DNA of 64,000 bases. Source: Ricinus communis (Eukaryota > Streptophyta > Magnoliopsida > Malpighiales > Euphorbiaceae). Positions 35,679-49,652 of this stretch are shown here, one piece after another. The notes under the pieces were generated by a model, which saw nothing but the letters and a program-made list of their open reading frames with translations, searched no databases and was not told the DNA's origin. The stretch lies in NCBI RefSeq assembly GCF_019578655.1, contig NC_063263.1:16367001-16431000 (forward strand), read 5' to 3'. Both the position numbers and the translations under genes were made by a program. Numbering within the stretch: position 1 is the first letter of the stretch; the number at the start of each line of letters is the position of its first letter.

Positions 35679-36904
35679 AAATTATGAGATATAAAACTTT
35701 TTTAACACATACAACTATATTTTGATACATAGAGTTCTTGTTTTGATATTAGTATATATTTTTGACACATCATATTCAAGTTTATATATAATTTTATCAT
35801 TTTTCTATTAATTTATTAATTAATAAATTGTATCCTTAATTAAACAGTGACTCTAATACTAAAAAATAGTATTTTAATAATATCTTCAATATTATATTAA
35901 CTAATAAATTAGCTTTCTAATTACTATTAATTCTAATTCTAAGAAATAATATTTTAATATTTTTACTAATTAGTAAGGTGGTTTTCTAATTATACAATAT
36001 TTCTAATTCTAAAAATATAATCGTTAATTATATTCATAGTATTAATTTATATATACATATTTTTAAAATAATTTTTATATTATATTATACTAATAAATTA
36101 TTTTGAAACTAATAAAATTCTAAAATATCTAAAAAAATTTAAAAAAGACATCTAAAAATATTTATTTTATTATTAATTTTTAAAATATTATAACTAACTA
36201 TAAAAATTAATTATTTTATTAAATTTTATCTATAAAATTAAATTATTTTATTATTTATAATTAAAATAATTATAACAACCATATAAAATGCAAGTAAACG
36301 ATTGCTTATTGTAATTTTATAAATATTGAAACATGCTTTTTTAACTATTCGAATAAGAAATTATTGGTAAATCATTCAAAATGCTTTAAATATAGAAATG
36401 GATTGAACAATTATTATCAAAAGAATTATAAATAAAATAAAGAATTATATATATATAAAATTAAGTCACTGGTCTACCCAAAGTCCATCTAATTCATTTG
36501 CCACGGTACAGGGGCTGTGCCGGTAGGATGCCAACCGCTAGCGTAGTTATCCATTTAAAGTTATTTGAATTTGAATTTTATTAAAATATATATATTTAAA
36601 AATCTATTTTTAACTCATTTGAAAAATTACTTTTATTATCCGAACCTGTCTCGAATCTAAATAGAAATATCTTATACTATCCAAACTTGATAAAAACTCG
36701 TTTAATATATATAATTATTAAATAAATTTTATAAATATTTAAATAAATAGTAGGTATCCTATTCATTAAACACTTATTTATATAAATATTCAGATAATTA
36801 AATTAATATTTATTTAGCAATAATTAATAAAAATAAAATATTATAAAATTTAAACTATAAAGTTTTAAATAAAATTTATAATTTTATTTTTTATTATTTT
36901 ATTT

Positions 36905-36959
<55 letters not shown>

Positions 36960-37182
36960 TAAACGGTTATCAAATACTGAAATTAAATACTTTATATTTA
37001 TATCGTTTAAATAACCAGATTCAGATAACGAATACTTAAAAATTTAAATTTGAGCCCGATCCAGACACAGTACGGATATTAAAATTATTTCTATTCATCT
37101 TATTAGAGCTTGGTCGGATTAAATATCCAAACACATCCATTTTATTAGAGTTGACTCGGATTAGATAACCAAAAATATCGGT
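33986..37182. other. Intergenic RLK1-RLK2, left part
   Basis: No gene seen. After the RLK3-like flank (to about 34080) it is AT-rich. It includes (CA)n(TA)n at 35642-35679, a GC-richer unique patch at 36472-36545 of unknown nature and a long (AT)n at about 36908-36956. Confidence 0.45.
36908..36956. repeat. (AT)n microsatellite, about 24 units
   Basis: Longest pure AT dinucleotide run in the window. Similar shorter runs lie at 37741-37769, 41532-41566, 44936-44956 and 49831-49854. Confidence 0.85.
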
Positions 37183-37460
37183 GCTCACTAATTCCACAAT
37201 CATCTAACCCTTCGGCCTCTGCCCCCACTAGGGACAGTGCAGCTCTCCCTATTATATTTCTGCTCTCTTCCGTTATTAAATTCTCAACTGCTATCTTACC
37301 CAATCAAAATTGCAAAATTGAGCAAAATTTTAGTTTTGATTATTTTTCTCCCATTTATAATTTTAAAAAATATTTATTAATTGAGTAATGCTTATTTATA
37401 TTTAAATAAATTAAATTCTTTTTTCCTTTTCTTTATGTTAGTGATGTTGAATTTTCAGTG
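37183..37460. repeat. Intergenic tract matching 5118-5590
   Basis: Begins 'gtgctcactaattccacaat' like 5118 and ends near the shared 'tagtgatgttgaatt' block. It lies about 4 kb upstream of RLK2, compared with about 10 kb upstream of RLK1 for its partner. Confidence 0.55.
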
Positions 37461-37737
37461 GAAATTCTATAGTTTTGGGATCACTAAGACACCCATAAAA
37501 CGAAAGAAGTACTGTAAACTTAACTAAATCTTTATATTTTATGATAAAGATAAATATTTTATTTGATCTAAAAATTGAAATTTTAGCTTTTATTTAAAAA
37601 GATCATATATAAAATTTAATAAAATAATAATACATATCATAAAAATTTTATTTTAATAAAATGACATAAATAACAATATTATATCAAAATATTTTTCTAA
37701 TTTCTATAATTTAAGTTTACATGAATTAGTTCTGAAC

Positions 37738-37771
<34 letters not shown>

Positions 37772-40700
37772 TTATAAATATTGAATGGATTAGGACATTA
37801 AACTTGCCAAGTGATATATTAAGAATATATATATATGGTAAAGATGTTAAGAATAAAAAATATAGACAATTAATAAAGGTAAAACTCTAACTAAGTGAGT
37901 AGCTAATTCGTATTGATTGTATCAAAACTTAATTCTATTAGCGAGGTTCTGTATTTTTAACTCTCACCTTAATGAATTAATTATTTTAAATTTTTAATAT
38001 GGTATCCTGTTCATTTTTCAGTAGATGTGGTTATTCCAAGTGAGTAAAAAATATAAATAATTTATTAACGAAGTGGTTAATTCTAATAATTTTTATATCG
38101 TTACCGATAACGAAGAAAATGGAAAAAGATTTGAAGACTGATTAAAGGATATATACAAATTAAAAGAATTGTTACAGAATTTTCTGTTATGCATTAGGGA
38201 TGTTTAATATATAAAAATAGTGATGATGTGCAACTTTTATATTTATTATACTTTTAAATTAAAATAATAATATGTATAAATGTAATTAAAATATTCACTA
38301 ATAAATTATTTTTATAATTAAATAATAATTATAGTCTTACAAAAGATTATATTTATTTTATTTGTAATTATATATTGACTAACAATATTGATAACAGGAA
38401 AGAACCGTAAGATATTAAAAATTTTAAATATAGATACAATCATAAAATATTGGTAATTATGCGATTTATTAAATTTTTATTATATGTATTTATAATTAAT
38501 CAAATTTTATACCTATATAAAATTTTAAAATAAAATAATAATTATAATCCTAAGAAGACCATATTAATAATATCTATAATTAATATATTAACTATTAATA
38601 TTGAAAGAAAAAAAGATAAACTTCTAAATCCTAAAAATTATATTAGAAAAAATCATAAAATATTGAATATGATCATGATATTGTTAGTTATTTCATTTAT
38701 TAAATTTGTATTGTATATAATATAATTTAATATTAGTCAAATTTGATACATGTAAAGTTTTTTGATTAATGAAGTGCGGTTATGATTTTTTAAATTAAGA
38801 AAATTTATGACCAAAATAATGTTTGAATAAACGACTATTTTCTAAATTAAAATCATTATTTAATGAAAAAAATAACTTATAAAAAAAATATCCTGATAAA
38901 AAATAAATATAGAAATTGCACATCATAACTAAGCCTATGGATAGAAATTGACATAGGTATCATTGTATGCAATTAATTTTTATCTTTTTCACTTTCAAAT
39001 TGTAATTTCTAGGAAAAGTTTACAGTGAAAGTGATCATTAATTAACAAAAAGTTAAAATTTAAATTCATATGAGTAAAAGGACTTGAATTTGAGATCTAC
39101 TCAAGTTGATATATGTCAAATCTCAGTGTGCATACAAGAAATGTAAGTTAAGTATTAAAGATGGGATATTTTAGGTGATATTTTGTATATTTTATGGGAG
39201 GAAAATTCATGTATCATGTTGTTATAAGAAACTGACAGTTTTTAAAATAATTTACTTCACCCTTGACTTATATCAATTGGACAAAGGTCAAATACAATTA
39301 ATTTAAATTTTTTAGTAAATAATTTTTAAATTTATATTTAAAAATCAAATACATTTTCTTTCAGTAAATTACTCTTTGAATTTATATGTAAGAATTAAAT
39401 ACATTTAATTTAAAAATAATATTTATTTCATTAATTTACTGATACAATATCTAATAATGTACTAATAAAGCATGTTTGACAAAATTTAAAATTTAGATTT
39501 AATGTAATAAATATTACTTTTAATCTTTATATTTCAATTAAAATTTAAAATATTTAGTTTAGAAAAAGTATATTAGATATATTTAATTTATAAATACAAA
39601 TTCGGAAAGTTATTTCCTGAAAAAATTTAATTTGAATATATTTAATCCTAAATTCACCGTACCAATCACACTTAAATCGGAATTTTGAACGTGGGGATGG
39701 CTAGGCGAACCACTTGTACAAATGCAATTCAAAGTTGTAAATTATTTGAGTCATTTTATGGTTGATGACAGCTAATAACTAAATTGTTATTGTTAGTGTC
39801 ATTTCAGTAGACTTAAATCAAATCTCATTTATTAAGATGAGGTATTTGTGTAGATAACTTTAGTGGTTATATCAGCTGTCAACTATATAATAAGAAATTT
39901 TTATTTTTTATATTTATAATAAAAATAAAAATTCATCTACTGTAAAGAAAAAATATTTGAATTTGAGATGTTTATTCTTTAAAAATAGAGACTCTTGTCA
40001 TTTGAATATTAATTTATACTATATTTAGTTAAAATTTACTAAAAATTTTATTTTATTTATAAATAATTTTTCATATTTGGTGTATTTAATAATAATAATG
40101 GAACTTTCTTTAATGAAATAAATTTGTTGAAATAAAATATATTAAATAAAATTCATATAGAAAATATACGAGAAATAATAAAATAAAATGTTAAATCTAA
40201 AAATGATATTTTGATATTATTATATATATTAATTTAATAATTTAAAATTTTTCTAAAAATTCTATTTATTTTGTTAAAATTTAGTTTAACTATAACCACT
40301 ATAATTCTTTTTTGAAAGAACCAATTTTTTGAATTAATTATATTGAATTTTAAAAAAAGTTTTATTTCAATTAAATAAATAAACTTTAATTTCTATAAAT
40401 GAATTTTATAAAACTTTTTAAAATTAGTCCAATCATACAAAAAATAAATAAATTTATACCACATCTCACTCACATTTGAGATTGGAAATTTAAAGATACA
40501 AGCCCCTTATCTAGATATGACACTTTCTCTTTATTGCATTCTTTTTATCTTTTTTTTTTTTTTTTAATTATTGAGACAATGTGGTATAATTTAAATTTAT
40601 TATAAATATAATTGAAAAAAATAACTTGAATGGTATTGTTATAAAATTATTCAAAATTTAGAATAATTTTATTCTATTTTATCTTTTCCTAGTTTTAATA

Positions 40701-41529
40701 CTAAATTTTTCTATTTTAACTCTTTCTTTTATCATGAATAACTCATACATATTTTTCTCATGACACTTGTTTATAAAAAAAATTTAGGATGGATTAAATA
40801 TAATATATCTAGCCTTTTGCTTTTTAATAAGAATAAATTTAATTTAATTTTATTTGAATAAAATTATATTGTCCAGTCTATTTCATTTAACTACAATTAT
40901 GTAGAAGCTTTTGGAAAAAATAAAATAAAATATTACAAACTCATATATAATATAATAATAATGATTGTATTGTCAATAATATTAAATATCAATTACTAAA
41001 ATTATATTCTAAATAAATGACAGTAACAACAAGTTGAATTCAAGTTCAGTCTTGGTGGTTGGTGGTGGGTCAATGGTACTTCACGCGACACGTTAGTAAA
41101 TGGATAATTAAAGTTAGCTATTTCTGATCATCCCAATTTTAGAAATTTAATCAACTTTTATAACAGTATAAATGATAGAGCTATACTAAATGCATGCAAA
41201 TTAGAAAAATAAAATTTTTAATAAAAAATAAAGACAAATCTAAAATTAGATTGAAAATTATATTTAATCAAAATTTAGAGCATGGAGGAAGAATGAGAAA
41301 TTTGAGTGAAAATAAAAAAATAATGTAAAAAACAGAAAAAAATGTAATACCTAAGAAACATAATAAGTTTAGAAGTATTAAAATAAAATTATCACAGGAG
41401 TTCAATAAAATAACAACAATGCTACTATAATTATTTTTTTTATTATATTTATAATATTTTTAAATCACTTCAACACTTTCTCATTTTAAATAGGTAGACA
41501 TTTATTTTCCTAGTTAATGATGTGGGGTC

Positions 41530-41531
<2 letters not shown>
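37461..41531. other. Intergenic RLK1-RLK2, right part
   Basis: Very AT-rich, low complexity, no open frame of note and no recognisable element. (AT)n at 37741-37769. Confidence 0.45.
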
Positions 41532-41567
<36 letters not shown>

Positions 41568-41589
41568 CCAATTTAATTGCTACAAAAAT
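41532..41589 (+). promoter_or_regulatory. RLK2 promoter: (TA)n run abutting CCAATTT and a TATA-like TACAAAA
   Basis: A (TA)n run ends at 41566 directly against 'accaattt'. TACAAAAAT at 41581-41589 stands where RLK1 has TATAAAAA. ATG follows at 41629. The run brings TATA-like sequence close to the start and may vary in length between plants. Confidence 0.5.
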
Positions 41590-41628
41590 CCCACCTGCCA
41601 TTTCTATAAACTAAAGCTTCTTACAGTC

Positions 41629-44600
41629 ATGGAGAAGAAAAGAACTTGCTCAATCCTATGCATAATGATGTTATTGTATAGTTTCTTTGCAAGCTTAGTC
41701 GAAGGTGTAACAAACCTGGCCACTGATCAAGATGGTCTTCTTGCCCTCAAACTTCGTCTTATTCGTGACCCAAATAATCTATTGGCAACCAACTGGTCGA
41801 CTACTACCTCCGTATGCACTTGGGTAGGTGTTACTTGTGGAGCTCGTCATGGTAGAGTTGCGGCTTTAGATCTTTCCGACATGGGCCTAACAGGGACAGT
41901 TCCTCCTCATCTAGGAAACCTGTCGTTCCTGGTATTTATCAGTTTCTATAACAACAGTTTTCACGGATCTCTGCCCAATGAGCTCTCCAAGTTACGCCGG
42001 ATGAAAACTTTCTGGTTGACAAAAAACTACTTCAGTGGGGAGATCCCATCATGGTTAGGGTCTTTCGCTCGACTTCAACAACTGAGTCTAGGCTTTAACA
42101 AGTTTACAGGTAAATAGGTGTCTTAATATGTTTGCATTTATTTGTTCAAATATGTTAGATGATATTCGAGGCTAACTTTATGTAGAAAAGAAAAACACTT
42201 AATGATTTGAGAATACTGAACCAAAAATGACAAAACCCAAGAGCACTTATCGTAATTTATTTGCTTTAATTGCTTTACTTATATTAACATTATTTCTGTT
42301 AAATATGAACTCTATTTTGCACAGGTGTTATCCCGGTGTCGTTTTTCAATCTCTCAAAGCTCAATTTTTTTGATTTATCTTCCAATAAGCTACAAGGTTA
42401 TATTCCAAAAGCAATTGGAAATCTTAATAGCCTGAGAATATTGTCTCTGGAGAAGAATAATTTTTCGGGTTCTATACCTTCTGGTATTTTCAATATTTCT
42501 TCACTTCAGGTAATTGATTTAAGTGATAACAGGCTTTCAGGTTCCATGCCAGCCATCTTGGATAACAACACCATGCCTTCACTTCTGCAACTTGATTTTG
42601 GATTTAATAATCTCACAGGCCATCTCCCAGCAAATATGTTTACACATCTTCCCAATTTGGAAGCGTTGTACTTGAGTTGGAACCTATTTCATGGTCCAAT
42701 TCCTTCCACTTTGATCAGATGCAAGCAATTAAAACATTTAATTTTGCCTTACAATCATTTTGAAGGAAGCATAGACAAGGATATTGGGAATTTGACCATG
42801 CTTCAGGAATTAAATCTTGATCTAAATAATTTTAAAGGTAAGTATCATTCTTTTTTTCTTATAAGTTGAAAATTTAAAAGGGATGAGTAGAATTAAACCC
42901 TATTATTATAAGAAAAAGAAATAAATAAAATCGTTCCTTCATAGGTTTATTTGATAGCTTAAATCTTTTTTTGACAGGAGCAACTTACATAATAATAAAA
43001 TCTCTATAATTGAAAATTTTAGCATATTAATAAGGCAAAATCCATTATTAGACTCCTAACATTTTTCAGTTTTATTTTATTGAACTCTTAAATTTTTATT
43101 TATTTTATTGAGTCCTTATAATGTTATTTTTTTTTTAATTTTATTAAAAGACTTCTTATACATATTCGTCAAATGATATTCTATTTATTTCATAAGATTT
43201 TTATTTGTTCCATTAAGTCCTTTTATTTTTTATTTTTGCTTTGATTAAGAATTATTAGGTGCTCAATAAAAATATAAAAAAAATTACAAAGCTTAAAAAT
43301 GCATTGTGTCTATTATTAATTAGTTTTATGTTGAAAATGAAAAATTAAATATTTTTTAATCAACTATTTTTTTTTGTGAATAGTTGAATATTGATGAATT
43401 TTAATGATAATATGAAGAATTTTATTAGAGATGCTGCTGTCTATAAGTTAAATTGTCGGATAATAAGCTTCAATAATTATGGCTTCTTATTCTTCTCATA
43501 ATTAATTTGATATCTTGTTTATTGAAAAATAACTTTTGACACATATATTTTTGACATTATAGGCACTGAAATTCCAACATCTATTGGAAATCTTTTCTAC
43601 ATGGAGAGACTAACTCTACACCGTAATGGTTTAATTGGTCCCATACCTTCGAGTTTGGGAAACCTGACTCAGCTAAAGAGACTTATACTCAGTGAAAATG
43701 GCTTAACAGGTTTGTTATCATACATACTTACATATATAATTGTTTGCCATGTAAATTTTTTATTTTTGTTCAATATCTTGCAAAAATAAATAATAATTGC
43801 AAAAGTAAATAAATATATGAAATAAAACAATGTTGATCGCTGGTCAGACTTGGTTTCGTATGTACATTAATGATAGACCAATCACACTTCCTCTTTTTTA
43901 ATATTATCTTTCGTTCGATTTCAAAAAAAAAAAAAAAACAAAGAAAACATTATCTTTAGTTCAAATTTTATTTATATATTAATCTTTAATAGGTTATTTT
44001 TAAATGAATTTTTTTTAATATGACATGTTATTTGAATAATGATTTGAAATAAAAAGATAAATGAGAGAAAATATATATTTAAATTAATGGTAGTTTTATT
44101 AATATTATAAATGTAGAATTTATTTAAAAATTCTTTATAAAGGAAAGAACCTCATTTTAAAAAATTTAGTTTAATTATATTTAGTTTCAAAAATTTAATG
44201 CTCTAGAATTTCATAAAATATTTTATTTACATCAAACACATAAAATATAATTTTATAAAGCTTATAAAAAAAATCTATTTATATCAAAATACAATATAAA
44301 ACATTAACTAATTAAACTTTATTAATTGCGTGATCACTAGACAAGTATTGTTCTCTCTATCTCCGCTTTTTACTCGCTGAAAGGAAAGAAATTTGATGGT
44401 TTAAAAAGTTATGGTATGAATTGAAATTTTTTTTAATGTCAAACATCTGACATAAAATGATAATTTAATAAATATTAATATATAAAAATAAGAAATAGTT
44501 AGTAGATAGTTGGTGGGTATTTCTTTATCTTTTTATTTTTATTTTTATTTTGGCTAGCTAGGATTTGAATAGGTTTAACTGAATTGTTATTATATAAAAT

Positions 44601-47600
44601 TCAAAAATAATAATTATTTTCTTTGGCATACAGGCAATCCATAATTTAAGAAAAGGAGGTTATAGGTGTACCAAGTTATTAGATTTTTTTTCCTTTTGAA
44701 AAATGGCAAATTATTAGATTTGATTATAGTGACTAGTAATTTGGTGGGTCGGGTAAAATTAAATCCATTTTGATAATTAAGAGTCAAAAATTCCCTTATA
44801 AGAAACTGACTCAGCAAAAAGAAAAGTAGCAAAATTGATTGAATCCAATATTTAAATTTGGCTTGATTTCTTAAATTTCTAATTTGACATTAGTTCTAAC
44901 GTCAAATTATTATATTGTTTTAGGAAAAACAATATATATATATATATATATATATAGCATTCACATTCCATAATTTACGGTAACTTTTAATTACTTATGT
45001 ATTTACTCAAAAAAATTTATAAAATTTAAATTAAATTTACATAAAATATATTAATATGTAACTTTTAGATAAACTTAAGTATTATAATGTTTTTATAAAT
45101 TATCTTTAAAATAAAATTTTTTATTTAAATTAATCTAAATTTTATTATCTTTCATCCAATAAACATATTATTATAAATTAGATACCCTAAAATTCACATG
45201 ATTTAATGATGACTCGTTTTCCTTTCTCTATTTCTTTTTCTATTTTCTTCTATAAATTTCATTTTTATTTTTACGCTGATTTTATTTTTATAAAGTATAG
45301 CGTCAAATGACAGAGCTGAACTATGACAGGTACAATTCCAAATGAGATTGGTAACCTTGCTAACTTAGAAGTTATAGATCTTGGAGCTAACAATCTTACT
45401 GGACTCGTTCCCTCTGGTATCTATAATGCTTCAAAGATGATGGTGATAATATTGGCTATTAATCAACTTTCGGGCCGTCTTCCTTCGAGCTTAGGTCTCC
45501 ATCTTCCGAATCTTGAAGACCTTCTTGTTGTAGATAATAACTTCACCGGTCCGATTCCTGTTTCTCTCTTTAATGCTTCCGAACTTAGAATTATCGACAT
45601 GGGTTTGAATTCATTCTTTGGCCCTATTCCTGATGAGCTTGGTAATTTAAGAGGCCTAGAGGTTTTCAGTTTCTGGGTAAATCACCTGACCATCAAATCT
45701 TCGTCTTCAGGATTGACCTTGTTCTCTTCTTTGACAAAGTGCAAACATTTGAGACGTTTTGATCTGAGTAACAATCCATTAAATGGCAATCTTCCAATTT
45801 CTGTTGGAAATCTATCTTCCTCTCTCGAAGTGGTCGAGATTTTTGATTGTGGAATTACAGGCACCATTCCTAAAGAAATTGGCAACTTAAGCAGCTTAAG
45901 TTGGTTAGATTTAGGTGCAAATGACTTGAGGGGAACCATTCCTACCACAATAAGAACATTAGGGAAGCTCCAAGAATTAAAACTTCACTATAATAGATTA
46001 GAAGGGTCTTTCCACTACGAGTTATGTGAGTTGCAGAGTTTGGCTTATTTATATTTGGAGGTGAATGCGCTTTCTGGACAAATCCCATCATGCCTAGGCA
46101 ATGTGAATTCTCTAAGGACTCTCTCCATGGGAATGAATAAATTTAATTCCACAATACCTTCAACTTTGTGGAGGCTTGCAGATATCCTGGAACTAAACTT
46201 ATCATCCAATTCTTTAAGTGGCTCTCTCGCAGTAGATATTGGCAATTTGAAAGCTGTGACACTAATTGATTTATCAGGAAATCAATTATCAGGTCACATC
46301 CCATCTAGCATAGGAGGCCTTAAGACTCTATTAAACCTTTCTTTAGCTGATAATAGATTGGAAGGCTCTATCCCTCAATCATTTGGTGATGCAATAAGCT
46401 TGCAGTTATTGGATTTGTCAAACAATAGTCTTTCTGGAGAAATTCCTAAGTCCTTGGAGGAACTCCGGTATCTCACATATTTCAATGTGTCTTTCAATGA
46501 ATTACAAGGAGAGATACCAAATGGAAGAGCTTTTATAAATTTATCAGCTAAATCATTTATGGGGAACAAAGGACTATGTGGTGCCGCTAAACTTCAAGTT
46601 CAGCCCTGTGAAACTAGCACTCATCAAGGATCAAAGGCAGCTAGTAAACTTGCATTGAGGTATGGTTTGATGGCGACAGGATTAACAATTTTGGCAGTGG
46701 CGGCTGTTGCTATTATCTTCATCAGGTCTCGCAAAAGGAACATGCGGATAACTGAAGGATTGTTACCTTTGGCAACATTGAAAAGAATTTCATATCGAGA
46801 GCTTGAACAGGCAACAGATAAATTTAACGAGATGAACTTGCTTGGTAGAGGGAGTTTTGGGTCAGTATACAAAGGAACTTTTTCAGATGGGTCGAGTGTT
46901 GCAGTAAAAGTTTTCAATTTGCAGGTAGAAGGAGCATTCAAGAGTTTTGATGTCGAGTGTGAAGTATTGCGCATGATTCGGCATCGAAATCTTGTCAAAA
47001 TAATAACAAGTTGCAGTGATATCAACATTGATTTTAAAGCCTTAGTTCTTGAGTTCATGCCTAATTATAGCCTTGAAAAATGGTTGTGTTCTCCGAAACA
47101 TTTCTTGGAACTCCTAGAGAGGTTGAACATAATGCTTGATGTTGCATCAGCAGTAGAGTACCTTCATCATGGTTATGCAATGCCAATAGTTCACTGTGAT
47201 TTAAAGCCCAGCAATATCCTACTAGACGAGAACATGGTTGCTCATGTAACTGACTTTGGCATTGCAAAACTCCTTGGTGATGAGCATTCTTTCATACAGA
47301 CCATCACATTAGCTACTGTTGGCTACATGGCACCAGGTGATGTATCTAGTTTCTATGTAAAGTATAATGCCATACTAGCTAGGCTTTTCTTTTTCCTTAG
47401 TATTGTAATAAATAAACGAAATTAATGTATTTGTAGAGTATGGATCAGAAGGAGTTGTTTCAACTGGAGGTGACATATATAGTTTTGGTATTTTGTTAAT
47501 GGAAACCTTCACAAGAAAAAAGCCTACAGATGATATGTTTAATGAGGAAATAAGCATGAAGCAATGGGTTCAAGAGTCAGTACCTGGTGGCGTAACTCAA

Positions 47601-47786
47601 ATTACAGACCCCGATTTGCTAAGGATTGAGGAACAACATTTTTCTGCTAAGAAGGATTGCATATTATCTGTCATGCAAGTGGCCCTTCAGTGTTCTGCAG
47701 ATTTACCTGAGGAAAGGCCAAATATAAGGGATGTTCTCAACACTCTCAATCACACTAAAGTGAAGTTTCTCAAGGATATTAATTAA
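41629..47786 (+). CDS. RLK2: intact LRR receptor-like kinase, subfamily XII (FLS2/EFR/Xa21 type)
   Basis: Exons 41629-42109, 42325-42837, 43563-43709, 45330-47336 and 47437-47786 give 1166 codons with stop, continuous in frame. Signal peptide at residues 1-26; N-terminal cap DQDGLLALK with CTWVGVTCGARHGRV; a long LRR array rich in GxIPxxIGNLxxL; second Cys pair (GLCGAAKLQVQPC) before the transmembrane helix at about 822-846. Kinase at about 880-1155 with [11 protein letters not shown], Lys near 906 in [18 protein letters not shown] near 1002 and DFG near 1022. Cys replaces Arg before the catalytic Asp (non-RD), as in pattern-recognition receptors that sense microbial ligands at the plasma membrane with co-receptor kinases. 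Intron 4 splits MAP/EYGSEG, a position usual in this subfamily. The ligand is unknown. The tandem position suggests a defence role. Confidence 0.93.
42838..43562 (+). other. RLK2 intron 2
   Basis: 725 bp with GT/AG ends. 43030-43250 contains phrases such as 'gactcctaac' and 'ttgagtcctt' of the kind seen in plant dispersed repeats; no termini defined. Confidence 0.6.
43710..45329 (+). other. RLK2 intron 3
   Basis: 1620 bp, AT-rich with (AT)n at 44936-44956. This is the intron that carries the TE nest in RLK1. No element was recognised here, so the nest formed after the copies separated or was not included in the copying. Confidence 0.7.
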
Positions 47787-48744
47787 ATCTGAAATAAGAC
47801 CGAAGTAAGGTAATATTGCAGTGTTTGGATTTGCAGCAACATAGATGGAAGTGTCTCCTCGGACAAAGCCAATCTCAATAACTGGAATGTCCAGTGTTGA
47901 TCAACATTATTTAGATGAGTGTTTCAGGATTCACAGATAATTCAATATTGTTCGTGTGAAAATAATTATGACAGTTCTTCCTAAATACAATTAAATTCAT
48001 CTTCATTTCAAATGTGTACATGTCCAATCACATAATGCTGCATAAACATCAGGTTGACCAGACCTCATTTATGATTTTAATTTATGCAGTGGGTGGTTGC
48101 ACAGGGAAATGAAAGATGGTCAGTTGTGAAAGTTGCATGAGAGGCAGAGGCAAGAACAGTGCGCATATCATCATAATTGGCATCATAGGGATCTGAAGTA
48201 AGAATAGCCATTTTTATTGTGGGATTGTATATGTTGTTGCAGACTCGTTCACAGGTTTATCACCCAATTTCTTGATTTGATACACTGGTTCTTCTCTTCT
48301 GTGCAAGATTCTTATAAAACATGATTTAGAAGTAGGAGTGACTAATTCTGGATGAGGATATTAGAGATTTCAGATAGCAATTTCTATAACACAACTTTTG
48401 CCCAAATGAAGGCCCAGGACTGCAACTGTAAAACTTGCAACTCCCAAAAGTGGCCTCCGCCAAGAAAAAAGAAAAATTGCAAAAGGGAATTGTCAAAAAA
48501 ATAACAAAACTGCAGAGGGCTAAAGATACCTTTTTCCTTTAATTTTTTTTCTGTTTCAAATAAAAGAAAATAAAGAAAATATTGAATCAATTAACATTGT
48601 TCATCAAATGGTATCCTAATAATGGCATCCTATCGATGAAAAAGAATAAATTAGTGAATAGCATCTTAGTAATTGAACCTCTAATTTCTTGCAATTTTGA
48701 GATTGGAAGTCATTAAACTGCTAATTCAATGATTTCAGATAATA
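47787..48744. other. RLK2 3' flank
   Basis: 47810-48090 is shared with RLK1. 48432-48475 ('aaaacttgcaactcccaa', 'tggcctccgccaa') is shared with 60161-60196 beyond RLK3, so the duplicated unit extended past each gene. No gene. Confidence 0.55.
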
Positions 48745-48930
48745 AAGTAATGAACCATTTGAAAGATCCTTGGATGTCAAAATTAAATTCGAAAAAATAT
48801 TTATAAAAAGAGGGAATACATAGTACATTGGTGCTAGGATTTGGATTTTACATGGCGCCCTTGTCATTTGCTTCTTAAAAAATTAAGTAATTATTAGCTT
48901 CCATTACATAAGATGCTAAGTTCATAAAAA
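48745..48930. repeat. Intergenic tract matching 5730-5940
   Basis: Ends 'attacataagatgctaagtt' and 'cataaaa', against 'attacatgagatgctgagtt' near 5915-5940. It sits 1.6 kb upstream of RLK3. Confidence 0.6.
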
Positions 48931-49518
48931 ATAAATAATAAAAGGATATCATTTTTGGATTAGAATGTATGTAGTAAGTATTTAATGGAATTAGATTATA
49001 TATATATATATATTTTTTTTTTGAGTTTTAATCATTCAATCAGTTTAATATTTTAATTAAAAATATTTAAATATTAAAAATAAATAAAATTTAAATATAT
49101 ATTAAGTTAAATTAAAAATTAAAATATTCGACTGACTAATTAATATAAATTGAGAGATATAAACATGTTTTTGACCATCAAATCAATATACTTCATCATT
49201 ATTACAATCTCTATGTAAAAGTCAAATTTGGTAATGCATTTGGAACTAAAGTTATCTGACTCGATAGCATATTTCTTAAACTCCACAATCTGCATTTGCT
49301 TGTTTGGAGCTCAGGTTTTCTTTCTTCATTTCTTGATTAATTCTTTGTAGTTTTCTTTTTAAAAAAAAAATAGGAAAAGAAAAACTCCTAGCTTTCTACT
49401 TTGTGCAAGTTCAAAAGCTAGATAAATGATTGAGAAAACTGAATTATTCTGATTATATAATGGTAGGGAATTTTAGCCATATTGTTGAAGACAGTAAACA
49501 TAAAGAACAAGAAGGGGA
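48931..49518. other. Intergenic RLK2-RLK3
   Basis: AT-rich, with (AT)n at about 48997-49012. No gene. Confidence 0.4.
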
Positions 49519-49652
49519 GCCACTGCACAGGCAGAAAAACCTATACAGGACTATTCATCACAAGCTACTAGAAAATGGAGTATCAGACACTGCACATGCA
49601 GAAAAGCCTGTGCAAGATTACTTATTACAGGCTGCCAGGAAATGGAGCAACC
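49519..49652. repeat. Tandem duplication, 2 x about 67 bp, in a possible LTR-like remnant
   Basis: Two adjacent copies (about 49519-49585 and 49586-49652) share 'cactgcaca', 'gcagaaaa', 'gcctgtgcaagatta/acctatacaggacta', 'caagct/caggct' and 'aaatggag'. They explain the open frames at 49430-49690 and 49575-49790. The following stretch to about 49830 ('gtatatatactc', then 'aataaaatcaat') looks like the end of an LTR, but no second copy or coding region was found. Confidence 0.45.
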
